Source: Alnus glutinosa
Taxonomy: Eukaryota; Streptophyta; Magnoliopsida; Fagales; Betulaceae
Assembly (NCBI RefSeq): GCF_958979055.1
Contig: NC_084886.1
Coordinates: 42,954,654 to 43,018,653, forward strand
Direction: 5' to 3'
DNA: 64,000 nucleotides
Shown here piece after piece: positions 11,341-22,281 of the stretch (position 1 is its first letter; each line of letters starts with the position of its first letter). A program made the translations under genes and the position numbers. The notes under the pieces are model-generated. The model saw nothing but the letters and a program-made list of their open reading frames with translations. It was not told the origin of the DNA and ran no database searches.

Positions 11341-11913
11341 TAAAAAATAGAACTCTTTGTTTCCCTCCATTCATTATGCCCTGAGAAGTTCACATAGGCT
11401 CAATATACCTTTCACTTTCCCTCTGTCATATTGAATAGGAAGAAAAAAAAAAAAAGAAAGAAAGAAGAAGAATATGATAAAAGTAGGAGAAAAAAAGATT
11501 TGAAGGTGGTTCCGCCTTAAAGCTTACATTCAACGTTTGAATAGGCCATAAAGCCCTTTTAGTAAGATGTGTTGGATTAAGCTTGTGTTGTTAACTGAAA
11601 ACCTATTGCTTTCTTAACCTGGTTGTGCATATTTATTCCCTTTCTCCATTATTCTCAATTTATCAAAAGGAAAAAAGAAAAAGAAAAAAAGAGAAGGTAT
11701 TAATGTTGAATAAGGCTATATTTTGATTATATATTGATTTAATTATATAAGATAAATGTTATAAATATGATAAGAAAACATTAATTATCATTAATATGGA
11801 ATAAAAATCTCCTTTCTGTTCCTCCGTGCCGAACGAGAGCTGAACATGCAATGAAATTAATTCCTTTTAACTCTATTTCCCTCCATTTTCTAAGTGTAGA
11901 ATAGAACAACACC
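11341..11913. other. 5' flank of the PPR gene
   Basis: AT-rich DNA with A-rich runs (11443-11475, 11668-11690) and no ORF of interest. It presumably holds the promoter and 5' UTR of the PPR gene. No individual regulatory site could be supported. Confidence 0.4.
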
Positions 11914-14768
11914 ATGTCAAGCCTTCCACAGACCACCTTAGCCCTCCCTCCCCACCCCACCCCCACCCTCTTCAATGCTCTCGCGTCCTCTACCACCCTC
12001 GCCCACCTCAAACAAGTCCACGCCCAAATCCTCCGCCGCTTCAAGCTCGACCACTCCTCCAACGCCCTCCTCCTCCAACTCGTCGACTCCTCTTCCGCCC
12101 TCTCTCCCAGCCTCGACTACGCCCTCTCCGTCTTCACCCAGATCCCCAGGCCCGACAGCCGTATTTCCAACAAGCTCCTGCGCCAGTTGTCGCGCGGGGC
12201 CGAGCCCGAGAAGACGCTTCTGGTGTACGAGAAGATGAGGAGGGACGGACTTGGTGTGGACAGGTTCAGCTTCCCGCCGTTGCTGAAGGCGGTGTCGAGG
12301 GTTTCGGCGTTGGATCAGGGGATGGAGATTCATGGGCTCGCCTTCAAGTTGGGTTTGGACTCGGACCCTTTTGTGCAGACTGGTTTCGTTGGGATGTATG
12401 CTGCGTGTGGGCGGATTATGGAGGCGAGATTGGTGTTCGATAAAATGTCTCACCGGGATGTCGTTACGTGGAGCATTATGGTTGATGGGTATGGCTATTG
12501 ATGGTATCTTTAACTGATTGCTCTTGACTCCTATTTGAGTTGCTTTCACGTACGTTATTGGGACGTATTTTTCAGAAGCAATGGAAAAGAGATGCTGGGA
12601 GAAATGCACTTACTATGTGCAAGTTTCAGGAAACCAAATTTAAAGGAAAGAAAATAACAACAGCCTTTACGAAACATATAAAAATTAAAGATTTAGGAAA
12701 ATATTTAAAACAGAATACATAATCATGTCACTGCTGGGCCTCTCTTTGCAAGTTAAGAGAGAACACTCCCCTGCACCACTGCCTCTAATGTCACCTAAAT
12801 GACTGGCACACCACCACAACCACATCCTCCACCTCACTGCTTCATCGCATTCTCCCCCAGGCATGTTCTGGGCATGTGCTATCTTGTAACAATTTAGTTT
12901 ATTTTAATTAAAAAGCATTTTTGACATAGAAACCATTGCCATTTTCAATGGCTTTCGAAACAGAAAACTTAAAATGTGTATCATCGCATCCACATGGGAG
13001 TTCAGCCAGTTTTCTCGTGGAGAAACTCCATTTAAGAAAGTGATCAACTATAAAATTCATTTTTTTAAAATGTTTTCTCACTTTCAATGAAAGTCGTGGT
13101 CGAAGAAATTTTCCTTCAATTTTGTGTTTCTTCTCTTAATGGGAAATGCTGACCTTTATAACATGTCCAAGCAGGTACTTCCACTGTGGCCTTTTTGATG
13201 ATGTATTCCAGCTCTTTGAAGAGATGAAGACGGCCAATGTGGAACCAGATGAAATCATTCTTACTAGAATTGTTTCCGCTTGTGGGCGTGGCAGAAATTT
13301 AAGCTATGGGAAAGTGATCCATAAGTTCATTACTGAAAATAATATTTTGGTTGACCCTCATTTACAGAGTGCTCTAGTAACCATGTATGCAAGTTTTGGA
13401 TCCATGGATTTGGCTCAGGAATTGTTCAATAAGATGTCACCCAAAAATTTAATTGTTTCAACTGCAATGGTTTCTGCATATTCAAAGCTTCAACGTGTTG
13501 AAGATGCTCGCATGATTTTCAACCAAATGGTTGAGAAGGACTTGGTATGTTGGAGTGCGATGATATCTGGTTATGCTGAGAGTGATCGGCCTCAGGAAGC
13601 TCTTAACTTATTCAATGAAATGCAAATATTAGGATTAAAACCTGATCAAATCACCATGCTGAGTGTCATCTCAGCTTGTGCTCATCTTGGTGCATTGGAC
13701 CAAGCCAAATGGATCCATTTATATGTTGACAAGAGTGGATTTGGAGGAGATTTGCGTGTCAGCAATGCTCTTATTGATATGTATGCTAAATGTGGGAGCT
13801 TGGAAAGAGCAAGATTGGTATTTGAGGAGATGTCAAGAAAAAATGTGATATCTTGGACCAGTATGATCAGTGCCTTTGCCATGCATGGTGATGCCAAAAA
13901 TGCACTAAGATTCTTCTATCAAATGAAAGATGAAAAAATTGAGCCTAATGGGGTTACATTTGTCAGTGTGCTTTATGCTTGTAGCCATGCAGGGTTAGTC
14001 AAGGAGGGCCAGAAAATCTTTTCATCTATGATTAATGATCACAACATCCCTCCCAAACATGAGCACTATGGTTGCATGGTTGACCTCTTTGGCCGTGCCA
14101 AGCTCTTGAGGGAAGCTCTTGAGGTAATAGAGACAATGCCATTGGCACCTAATGTTGTCGTTTGGGGATCCTTGATGGCTGCTTGCTGGGTTCATGGTGA
14201 GATTGAATTAGGAGAATTTGCCGCCAGACGGCTTCTTGAGCTAGAGCCAGATCATGATGGAGCTCTAGTGGTCTTATCAAACATTTATGCCAAAGAAAGA
14301 AGATGGGAAGATGTTGGGGAGGTGAGGAATTTGATGAAACATAAAGGTATCTCTAAGGAGAGGGGATGTAGCAGGATAGAATTAAACAATGAGGTACATG
14401 AGTTTTTTATGGCAGATAGAAACCATAAACAAGCAGATCAGATCTATGAGAAATTACATGAGGTGGTGAGTGAGTTGAAGCTGGTTGGTTATGCTCCAAA
14501 TACCCGTAGCATTGTGGTTGATTTAGAAGAGGAAGAAAAGAAAGAGGTGGTTCTCTGGCATAGTGAGAAGTTGGCACTTTGTTATGGTCTCATGAGTGAT
14601 TCAAAAGGGTTGTGCATTCGTATAGTGAAAAATCTTAGGATTTGTGAGGATTGCCATACCTTTATGAAGTTGGTTTCAAAAGTGTATGGAAGAGAGATTG
14701 TTATTAGAGATAGGACTAGGTTTCACCATTATAATAATGGTGTCTGTTCTTGTAAAGATTATTGGTAA
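11914..14768 (+). CDS. PPR-DYW protein, At4g14820-like, interrupted by one intron
   Basis: Exon 1 is 11914-12488 and exon 2 is 13175-14768. The intron 12489-13174 starts gtatgg and ends agcag. Joining them gives GAT GG/G TAC (Asp-Gly-Tyr), one 722-aa frame. Repeats of the P-L-S type run through the protein (e.g. DVVTWSIMVDGY; NALIDMYAKCGSLERARLVF; VISWTSMISAFAMHG). They are followed by E/E+ motifs (HYGCMVDLFGRA, LEPDHDGALVVLSNIYA) and a complete DYW domain with the HSEKLA (HxE) signature, CEDCH and the terminal CSCKDYW. DYW proteins usually act as cytidine deaminases in C-to-U RNA editing in plastids or mitochondria. The overall sequence matches my memory of Arabidopsis At4g14820 along its whole length. 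Without splicing, exon 1 would stop at a TGA after GYGY. Exon 1 is GC-rich, exon 2 AT-rich. Confidence 0.9.
12489..13174 (+). other. Predicted 686-bp intron in the PPR-DYW gene
   Basis: The donor is GG|gtatgg and the acceptor is ccaagcag|GTAC. Both conform to the GT-AG rule, and splicing restores the PPR frame exactly. The interior has stops in all frames, is AT-rich toward its 3' end and shows no recognisable transposon. A 4-bp ggta occurs at both edges. Confidence 0.75.
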
Positions 14769-15023
14769 TCGTACGCTTTTTTTTTTCTTCCTTTTCCTGT
14801 AAGATTGTGACATAGAGTTAATGAAACCTTCTTCATATGTTGGAAGAACGTTAACCCTGAGGTTCTGGCCTGCGGGACTTACACATTGCAATCTCCCTGT
14901 GTTGTCTAAATGCCTTGTCAAGGTACAACACCTAGTACTATAAAACTTAGCTAGCTGTATGTATATCAACCACTGGCCACAGCGATGGAGACAGGAGCCA
15001 GGTTTCGGTTTCGGAGCGCATCT
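14769..15023. other. 3' flank of the PPR gene
   Basis: Presumed 3' UTR and spacer following the DYW stop. A T-rich run (14778-14792) and then mixed sequence; no gene or repeat recognised. Confidence 0.4.
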
Positions 15024-15345
15024 TGTTAGAATATACGATCATATTCAGATTTGATTGTAATTGATTTTAAGATTTGATCGTAATTATTTTCTACCTTTTA
15101 GGTAATAAGATTTGATTATATTCAAATATGACTTGATATTCTCTCCAATAGTTTATTTATAAATAGGGACCATTTTGTATTGTAAATAATCAAACAAGAA
15201 TTGGGAAAATGTAACCCTATTGGGTTCTTCTTTAGTAGTCAACGTAAGTATTTAATACCGAACTACCTCCAAATTCTCTTGTCTCTATTCTCTCTTATTC
15301 AGCTATTGCTTTATTTTTTCCATTTCATTATGAGTGATGTGTGAT
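15024..15345 (+). mobile_element. Probable solo LTR (copia-type)
   Basis: It begins TGTTAGAATATACGATC, a start typical of plant LTRs. A promoter-like TATAAATAGGGACC lies at about 15158-15171, followed by a transcribed-looking leader (aatcaaacaagaattgg). The right end is uncertain because no convincing terminal CA with a matching 5-bp TSD was found. No internal retrotransposon sequence follows, hence solo LTR. Confidence 0.5.
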
Positions 15346-15565
15346 CACAATCCAGTTCATGATAAGAGAATCAGTTTCTTGCAAATAAAACAAACCCTAG
15401 AGGCATTGAGCTCCTGATTAAATTGCATTAATGAAAGGTAGGGCAACATTTTACATACAATTTGAAATCTTAGAATGACCAAAAAAGAACCCCCCAAAAA
15501 AAAAGCTTCTCACAAGAGATGAGAACCCGACACTGCTGAGAGAAGCCGGTATCCATTGGTTCTCT

Positions 15566-16876
15566 CTAAGTTGGGATCTTCGTATCATATGTTGCTGTAA
15601 ACTCGAAGAACTGGAGGTCTCCAGAAGCAGAGAAGAGCCAAAACTCTTGCTTCACCCTTCCAACCACTTTTGAGATCCGATACTTCACGAACTCGGCCGC
15701 TGCTGAAAATAATCTTTTGTTGTCCAATATTGAGCTCCGCCGATACTCAAGAACCCAGGTTTCAGGATTTAATTGCACGACTGACGCGCCCCACTTCCGG
15801 TGCACCCATGAAGTGTTTGCCTTCCGAATCAAAAACCCAACCTTTCCATCGGACCACTTTGTTCACAGAAAATAAAATCATGAACTTTTTTAAGTTAGAA
15901 AGATGAAAATTTTCTCTAGCCTGATCACTGATCAGACTCTTGCTAATTGAAATTATCTACTACAGTAAATATGAAGAGTGTTCTGATCTCACCTCTGTCA
16001 CTCTGCCGGATAAAATAGTGAATGATCGAGAAGAAAATCCAGTTGTGAGCAATCCCGCAGTCTGCAAAGGCCAACCCCATATGAAGACCTCCTCCATCGC
16101 TGACTTGTACAATGTACAATGCGAATTCAAGAGCAAACCGTCCTGAAAAAAGCAATTAAGAATTAGAAAATGGTTGAATTAATCTATAGTTTCCAACCAA
16201 AATTAAGCTTTTCTTTTTCAAACAAGAGTTTGGCGTACGGAACCTGATCAATCTTCCAAATAGAATTAGAATAGCTGCAATTTGAGATCTGCCCATCAAC
16301 AAGACCCTGCAACTCTTTCTGAACGAATCTCAGCCTTCCCTTCAAATCTTTCACAGCCCAAGATTTCTCGCCAAGGCTCCTGACTATATCCGGTGACAAC
16401 ACGGGTTGTAACAGCCCAGAAACCCCACAAGAAAACCCAAATTCAGCCACAAAAATCAAGCACAAACCCAACACCAATCTGAAAAAGCAACCCCTCAAGC
16501 CCCGCTCTCCCTCGCTCTTTCCCATCTTCTCCTCCAAATTCAATCTTGCTTTGGATATGATAATCGGAGAGGCTGATAACCGATTAGAATTCGATTTAGG
16601 CGTGGACAAGATCGAAGAATTGAACGAGATTGGAGTGCGCTCTACGTCGTGGTCGGGCGTAGAAGCGGAGAGCTTGGTGAGGGAGCTTTTCTGGCAGCTA
16701 ATGGGCATGAGGTCAAGGGTGGCACTGATGCTGGCCAAGCAAATCTTGCAGTTGCAATTGGCGTCTTTTCGGCACCCAGGGAAGTAGCAACTGTCACGGG
16801 ATTCGGACCGGTCGTCTTCCATGGCCATGGTGGTGCTTGATTTCCCAGAGACCGATGCTAAGAGCACCGTTTTCAT
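15566..16876 (-). CDS. Unrecognised plant protein, Cys-rich N-terminus and one membrane segment, three exons
   Basis: Exons 16876-16244, 16142-15993 and 15856-15566 join in phase 0 through GT-AG introns (CAG|gttccg, GAG|gtgaga) to a 357-aa protein. The start MKTVLLASVS is the first ATG; an internal MAMEDD at residue 17 is a possible alternative. Residues 30-46 hold a Cys cluster (CYFPGC, then CNCKIC) that could bind metal. Residues 60-115 are Ser-rich and low complexity. Residues about 131-150 (FFRLVLGLCLIFVAEFGFSC) form a probable transmembrane helix. The C-terminal half (IWGWPLQTAGL, KWGASVVQLNPETWVLEYRR, FWLFSASGDLQFFEF) looks like a folded beta-rich domain ending ATYDTKIPT. I recall close relatives in other eudicots but no assigned function. 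Introns are short (101 and 136 bp), as in compact housekeeping genes. Confidence 0.85.
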
Positions 16877-17108
16877 GGCTTCTTGCTTCTTTTTTCTGAT
16901 AACACTTAGGCGCGTGTGTTTTCTTTGAATCTTTTTTTGTGAGAAGAACTAGGCTTTCAAAATTTGAATCCAACGGTCATATTTGCTATTTGCTATGAGC
17001 CGGAAGGGACCGTTTTGGAACAGGAGAGACAGTAAGCTTTATCGAAATGACTGGAATACCCCTACTCTTTTCGCCACATGACCTATGTTACATGTGACAA
17101 TGTCTATT

Positions 17109-17353
17109 TTACCAACTTATAGGGGAAACGCTTTATCTTCTGTCTTCTTTCGATTGATGGGATGTTAGTCATGTGAGAAGGACAAGGAACATAGCGGCTC
17201 ACAAGTTGGCTAAACTGGCTCATCTTTAGCAGCGGAACCATGTCTGGCTTGGTTCTTTCCCAGCCTGTCTGTTGAGTATTGTACTTTCTGAGTGTTAGCT
17301 TGTGACTTTCTTTCCTGGAAATATAAGCTCATTTCAAAAAAAAAAAAAAAAAT
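17109..17353 (+). mobile_element. 5'-truncated LINE insertion with poly(A) tail and 14-bp TSD
   Basis: A 245-bp insert is flanked by identical 14-bp target duplications, tgacaatgtctatt (17095-17108 and 17354-17367). It ends in an A run (17338-17352). Its body reads as the last residues of a plant LINE RNase H region (VSHVRRTRNIAAHKLAKLA), followed by a short 3' UTR. This is a textbook target-primed insertion with heavy 5' truncation. Confidence 0.9.
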
Positions 17354-17367
17354 TGACAATGTCTATT

Positions 17368-18480
17368 ATTCCTTTAATTTTTTTTAAAATTTTTTTTTTT
17401 AAAAAAAAATTAAAATTAAAAGATAATTCAATAGTTGATGGGTACTGTCGCATCAGCTCAATAAAATGAAGTGAGACGGGTATAGTATACAGTATTACTC
17501 TTTCGATATAGGAATAATGCTAGAAACTATATTTTTATCTCACAATGTCGACAGCAATTCCAACCAACTCTTGGATCAGTCTTTTTTTTTTTACCTACCT
17601 AGGTCATAAACTTTGCTCTGCCTCCCAAGATTTGAAAGGTATTTAGGAGAGGGAGGTTGAAAATTACTAGCAATTATTTACTTCTTTTGGGATATATCAA
17701 ATTTGGAGCTTGTAGGACATTATTTTTATGAGAAGAATGTGAATGGGATATATATAGAACAAGTGTTAATAGGAGTGTTCCAATGTTTTCACATGTGCCA
17801 TCATTAACTATCACAACTCAATCTGTTTTATTTGACATCAATTATATATGCTAGTAGAAATTGAATTTACAGTGGTGTTATTGGTATAAGCAACTGTTGA
17901 CCATCTATAATGCTTATGGTTTACAATATCTTGAACTTTGCAGGGCCCAAACCCACTTTCATGTAAGAAGAATAAGAGCTGTGAAAAACCAAATGTTGTT
18001 TTGGATCCAAATTAGATGTTTAATTAATTTTCTTTTTGGAAGCTATACAAGTAGAAGTAGCTCCAATATCCCTCAAAACTCCCTCTGTTCAACATCAGAA
18101 ACTTAACACTTTTATAATTGAAAAGAAAATCAAATAATTTTAATTCAAGTGCTATCATTAGTTATTTTCTGATTGTGTGGTGCCAAATTTGTTTTGCACA
18201 ATATATATGTCCCTCCTCAATCCAATTCGGTTACCACATAGTAACTAAAATAAACTAAATAATCACAAGCAAACTAAATGAACCAAATAAATCACAAAAA
18301 CAAGAAGCTATTTTCTTAGTCACAAATAAACTAAATAAACAACAAAAATGTCGCATTTCTAAAACAATTTTAGGGACTTTTTTTTTCAAATGAGGTCTTC
18401 CTCCTCCAATACTAAAACCCTCAATCGAATTCCCAAGAGTGTTATTCAAGTGAATATAAAGAAATGCATGCAGGGTAGAG

Positions 18481-18483
<3 letters not shown>
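17368..18483. other. Intergenic, AT-rich, no gene seen
   Basis: Contains T-rich runs (17378-17400, 17581-17592) and short ORFs without family resemblance. The part around 17420-17560 repeats phrases of the local MITE families (atgggtactgtcgcatcag, ggaataatgctagaaac). Confidence 0.4.

Positions 18484-18560
<77 letters not shown>
18484..18560. repeat. (GA)n microsatellite
   Basis: An uninterrupted GA/AG dinucleotide run of 77 bases. Shorter GA runs also occur near 19852, 21877, 21995 and 47385. Confidence 0.98.
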
Positions 18561-18565
<5 letters not shown>

Positions 18566-19424
18566 GAAGAGAAACGTTCCGAGTTCTTCAAGCTCGAGGG
18601 AGGTGCCAATTGGTGGGCTGAATTGAGGTGGCGGGCTTAGGCGTGCAAGCTGCGTCCAATAGAGGTGTCGGCCAAAACGATATTATGGTTCCCAGCGGTG
18701 TGAAGGAGGAGAGAGAGAAAGCGAGAGTGCGTGGTAGGTTCTAGAACCCGCGCCTATCTGTTTCTTTTTTTCTTTTTCTTTTTCTTTTTTTTTAAAAAAA
18801 GCGTAGTTTAACAAACGATGTAAAATATTTATCTTGTCCTTAATTTAGATATTAAATGACGACTACATTTATTGTTTAAAAAATGTAAGGCATCGTTTAA
18901 ACTGAACGCTGAGTAAAGCGGGTCATAATTTGTCATTGGTTAGATTTGAAATGACGTAAACATAATATTAATATTATGTCGTTTAAACTAGGGCGACAAT
19001 ATTCGCCACCACTCTTATCGTTCACGAGAAAGAGACGTCTAGTTTACGGTGTTTCATAAAAAAAAAAAAAAATGGCTTGGTAGTATTACTTTTAAGTCGT
19101 TTGAACAAGTCAACGTTCATAAAATAAATTTTTCTAGTAGTGAAAGTTTGTAGCATAATAGACAGTAAGTTTGGATGGTATTAATATATTGGGTGTCTTA
19201 TATGCGAGATGAATGTTAGGCTTATCAAGTGCTTCCAAAAGAGTAGTTTTTGAGGAATCTCCAAAAGTTCATTTTTACATTTTTATAAGGAGCAAGTAAT
19301 CGTTTCACCTGGTCAGTTGCATGGTTGCCGGGACAGTTACTTCCTATCTCATAATTAGTGTGTGAAAAGGCTGTATAATAACTAGGTTTAAAAAGTTTTA
19401 TTAGATGTAAATAATTTCTTGAGA
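18561..19424. other. Intergenic, mixed composition, no gene seen
   Basis: The first 200 bases after the GA tract are moderately GC-rich; the rest is AT-rich with pyrimidine and A runs (18765-18792, 19059-19072). No ORF with family resemblance. Confidence 0.4.
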
Positions 19425-20000
19425 GTTGCTATAGGTACAAAGAAAAGTTTACAAAAAAAAATTCAAACTGATATGAAGTGTGATGTGGCTTATTTTCACA
19501 AATTGACATGGCAGGTTCACCGGAAAAAACTCGGCGACAAAGAGAGATTCGGCGAGGGAAAAAGAGATCCGGCCAACCCCGACACCAAATCCGGCCAGAT
19601 ATTAGATCTGGCCAAGCGTGGGATTAGGCCAGATCTCTGGATTTCGGCCGGTTCTTTCAAAGAGATCTGCTCGGAAACAGAGATCCGGATCCGGCTGAGC
19701 ATGGGATTCGGCCGGATGTGAGATCCGGCCGAATCTCTCAAACCCACGCTGGTTGAGCATGGGTTTCGACCGAAACTCTCAAACACACACTAGCCGAGCG
19801 TGGGTTTCCAACCGAATCTGGTAAAAAATATGGTGGTCGGACCGGTGAAAGAGGAGAGAGAGAGAGAGATTGACGGAGATGGGAGAGAAAGAGACTTTTT
19901 TAAAAGAAAATAGGTTTATATGAATTTTTTAACTAATAAACATGCCATGTCCGTTTGTAACCTTTTGTAAAAGTTTATAAGTACGTTTATCATTTTCCTA
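19425..20000. repeat. Probable TIR element with a GC-rich ccggcc-repeat core
   Basis: A core (about 19515-19830) made of degenerate repeats containing gatccggcc, agcatgggattcggcc and tctcaaacccacgct sits in AT-rich DNA. The flanks resemble each other in inverted orientation: agtttacaaaa...gtgtgatgtggc on the left, and gccatgtccgtttgtaacc...tgtaaaagtttataag on the right. This suggests a non-autonomous DNA transposon. No clear TSD was fixed. Confidence 0.45.
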
Positions 20001-21370
20001 GAGCCTGTTTGGCAACCCATTGCCAAATTTTCAATTTCCTTTTCTTTTCTCCTAAAAAAACAAATAAAAAATATTTTAATTTTTTTACATTTTTTACATC
20101 ATATCAATAATTTTTTATTACTATTCAAATAAAAATAATCTACTACAAAACAAAATTTTTTCACTTTTTCATAAAACATTCACCAATTTTATATCCCATC
20201 AATCAATTCTTGCTACTATTCAAATCACTTCTTAGATGCTTGTTTGAAGATTGACTTCTACGGAAACACAATTAGAGATGCCATGCCATAATGGGCATTG
20301 ACGGTTCAGATGAGACACGGCGCCTACCTTCTGATGGTCAAACTTTTGACCCGTGAATGAGCACTCTTACCTGATCACATGGGGAGATGATTAATTAATG
20401 ACACATAATTGTTCTTTCCATAACTAGACTGTTCTTCTTTATGCCTAATTAAAACCATCATTATCATTGATCATGTGATTTTGGACCATCACTATTGAAG
20501 GTTTTATCTAATTTGTATAAATAAAATATGTCCAGCTTTGTTTGTTCAGATTCTAAATTAGGTCTATTATAGCGGGTCTATTATAGCGTATCCACCTTGT
20601 CAGATAAATTTTAGATTCGTGTAAAACGCTTCATATACACTGATCAAATAAAACTTCGACAAATATTTTACATGTTCAACGTCACGTAACCTTAAACTCA
20701 AAGTTTAATGATTACCGAGATCCGATATTGGTTGTAATTTTTGGTAGTACAGAAACTCAATGTGCCCTATTTGCATTTTATAATTAACTACAAAGCCTTT
20801 GTTAAAAAGATAAATATGTTCCCTGTCTCAACAACTAATTATGGTGAAAAATTAATATATTAAGTACTCAAATAATTGAAGCTTAGTGCATAATGTTGAA
20901 ATTGTCCTTTCTAGTGGAGTGGGAAGTTGACTCTTAATACTAAATTTTTATATTAGAAAACATAGATTTGTTCTTGATTTTATCATTTTATGGATCCAAT
21001 GAACCAAGTGATCAGCCTGGTACAGAAAAAAAAATATCTTCTGCATCAAGAATCCTTTCAGTTTACACTACTTTCCAACCCAGTAACTCTACTTTCCTCC
21101 TATAGCAATTCAAAGTTATTCAAATATTAATTAGATGAGTAAATTTACTCTTTTATATTAGTTTAAATATGTGGAATAAGTAGTAATTTAACATGATATT
21201 AGAGTAAATGTCATCCACCGCTCATAGTAAAATTAGAGCTCTTTAAATTTTAAAAGAACAATGAATTCTACTTCTCCAATACATTTATGTAATTTCGTGT
21301 CATCAGAATGAAGGAAAATGATGACAAAATCAAAAAGAGAAATCTCAACTCCTTGTACCATTGGTTATAA
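20001..21370. other. Intergenic, AT-rich, no gene seen
   Basis: Begins with a 'gcctgtttggcaaccc' phrase resembling the MITE end at 54123. Otherwise only short, unsupported ORFs. Confidence 0.4.
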
Positions 21371-21820
21371 TTTTTTGGGATAACTTTACAAATAGGTATT
21401 GAACTATACGCCGTTTTGAAAAAATGATACTGAATTATCAAACGTTTCAAATTATTGTATTCAAGTTTCCAAACGTCTCAATTAAGGGTACTCCATGAAG
21501 ATTTGCTGTTAAATACTGCCAAAATTTCTAAAATACCCCATTTTTTATGGAAAAAAAAAAATGCTAGGGTTTATATGTTAGAAAGAATTTAATGAAATTT
21601 GCAAAAATACACATGCCTGAATTTTTGAAAAATTTTATAATTTTTTTTTAAAAGAATAAACACAAGATTATTTTATGAATTTTGACATGATTTAACAGGA
21701 AATCCTAATGAGGCACCCTTAAGTGAGACGTTTGAAAACTTGAATACACTAATTTGAAGCGTTTGATAATTCAGTACAATTTTTTCCAAACAACTTATGG
21801 TTCGATACTATTTTATAAGG
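21371..21820. mobile_element. Long-TIR non-autonomous DNA element (about 450 bp)
   Basis: The left arm (about 21376-21530) and right arm (about 21675-21815) are imperfect inverted copies of each other over more than 120 bases. Both contain actgaattatcaaacg and tattcaagttt...caaacgtctca in opposite orientation. The 8-base word ataatttt flanks both ends (near 21367 and 21829), a plausible TSD of hAT or Mutator size. The interior (21540-21660) is AT-rich and non-coding. Confidence 0.7.
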
Positions 21821-22015
21821 TTTTCCATAATTTTCTTGAAGGAAAGGCAGTAATTCAACATAAAGCTTTCAAAAGGAGAGAGAGAGAGAGAGAGAACAAT
21901 GGCAAAATCAAAAAGAAAAATCTCAGCTCCTTGTAGCATTGGTTATAATTTTCTTGAAGGACGGGCAGTAATTCAAGATAAAGCTTTCAAAAGGAGAGAG
22001 AGAGAGAGAGAGATA
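21820..22015. repeat. Local tandem duplication with GA runs, partly copied left of the TIR element
   Basis: The block ttataattttcttgaagg...cagtaattcaa.ataaagctttcaaaagg followed by a GA run occurs twice (from about 21828 and 21947). The linking phrase aaatcaaaaagaaaaatctcagctccttg also recurs left of the transposon (about 21328-21357). The host sequence was therefore duplicated around the insertion point. Confidence 0.7.
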
Positions 22016-22281
22016 AAAATGGGACTTCTAGGAAAAGGGTAGAAGAAATATTTCTTCCATGCCAGATTAATTGTTTATAAAGTTAGGATTTTCCCTTTGA
22101 AATTTTTTGCTCTTTTAGCCTAAAAAAGAAGAGAAAAACACACCAATATCAATTCGAGGATTGGGAAAGGCAAGAAGAAGTCCCCCCATCATTTGAAATA
22201 TTATCCCCTGTACAAGACAAGTTAAAACTTAGGCATGAAAGGCCACCTATATTATTCCAACCATCTACTTCTTTCCAATTA

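Noticed and set aside
11938..12609. 223-aa minus-strand ORF
   Set aside because: Antisense shadow of the GC-rich first PPR exon; its Gly/Glu/Arg-rich sequence reflects codon bias of the sense strand.
12489..13174. Transposon insertion disrupting the PPR gene
   Set aside because: No TIR, LTR or A-tail was found and the edges are consensus splice sites restoring the frame, so intron is preferred; not fully excluded.
15670..15906. 78-aa plus-strand ORF
   Set aside because: Antisense shadow of the third exon of the 357-aa gene.
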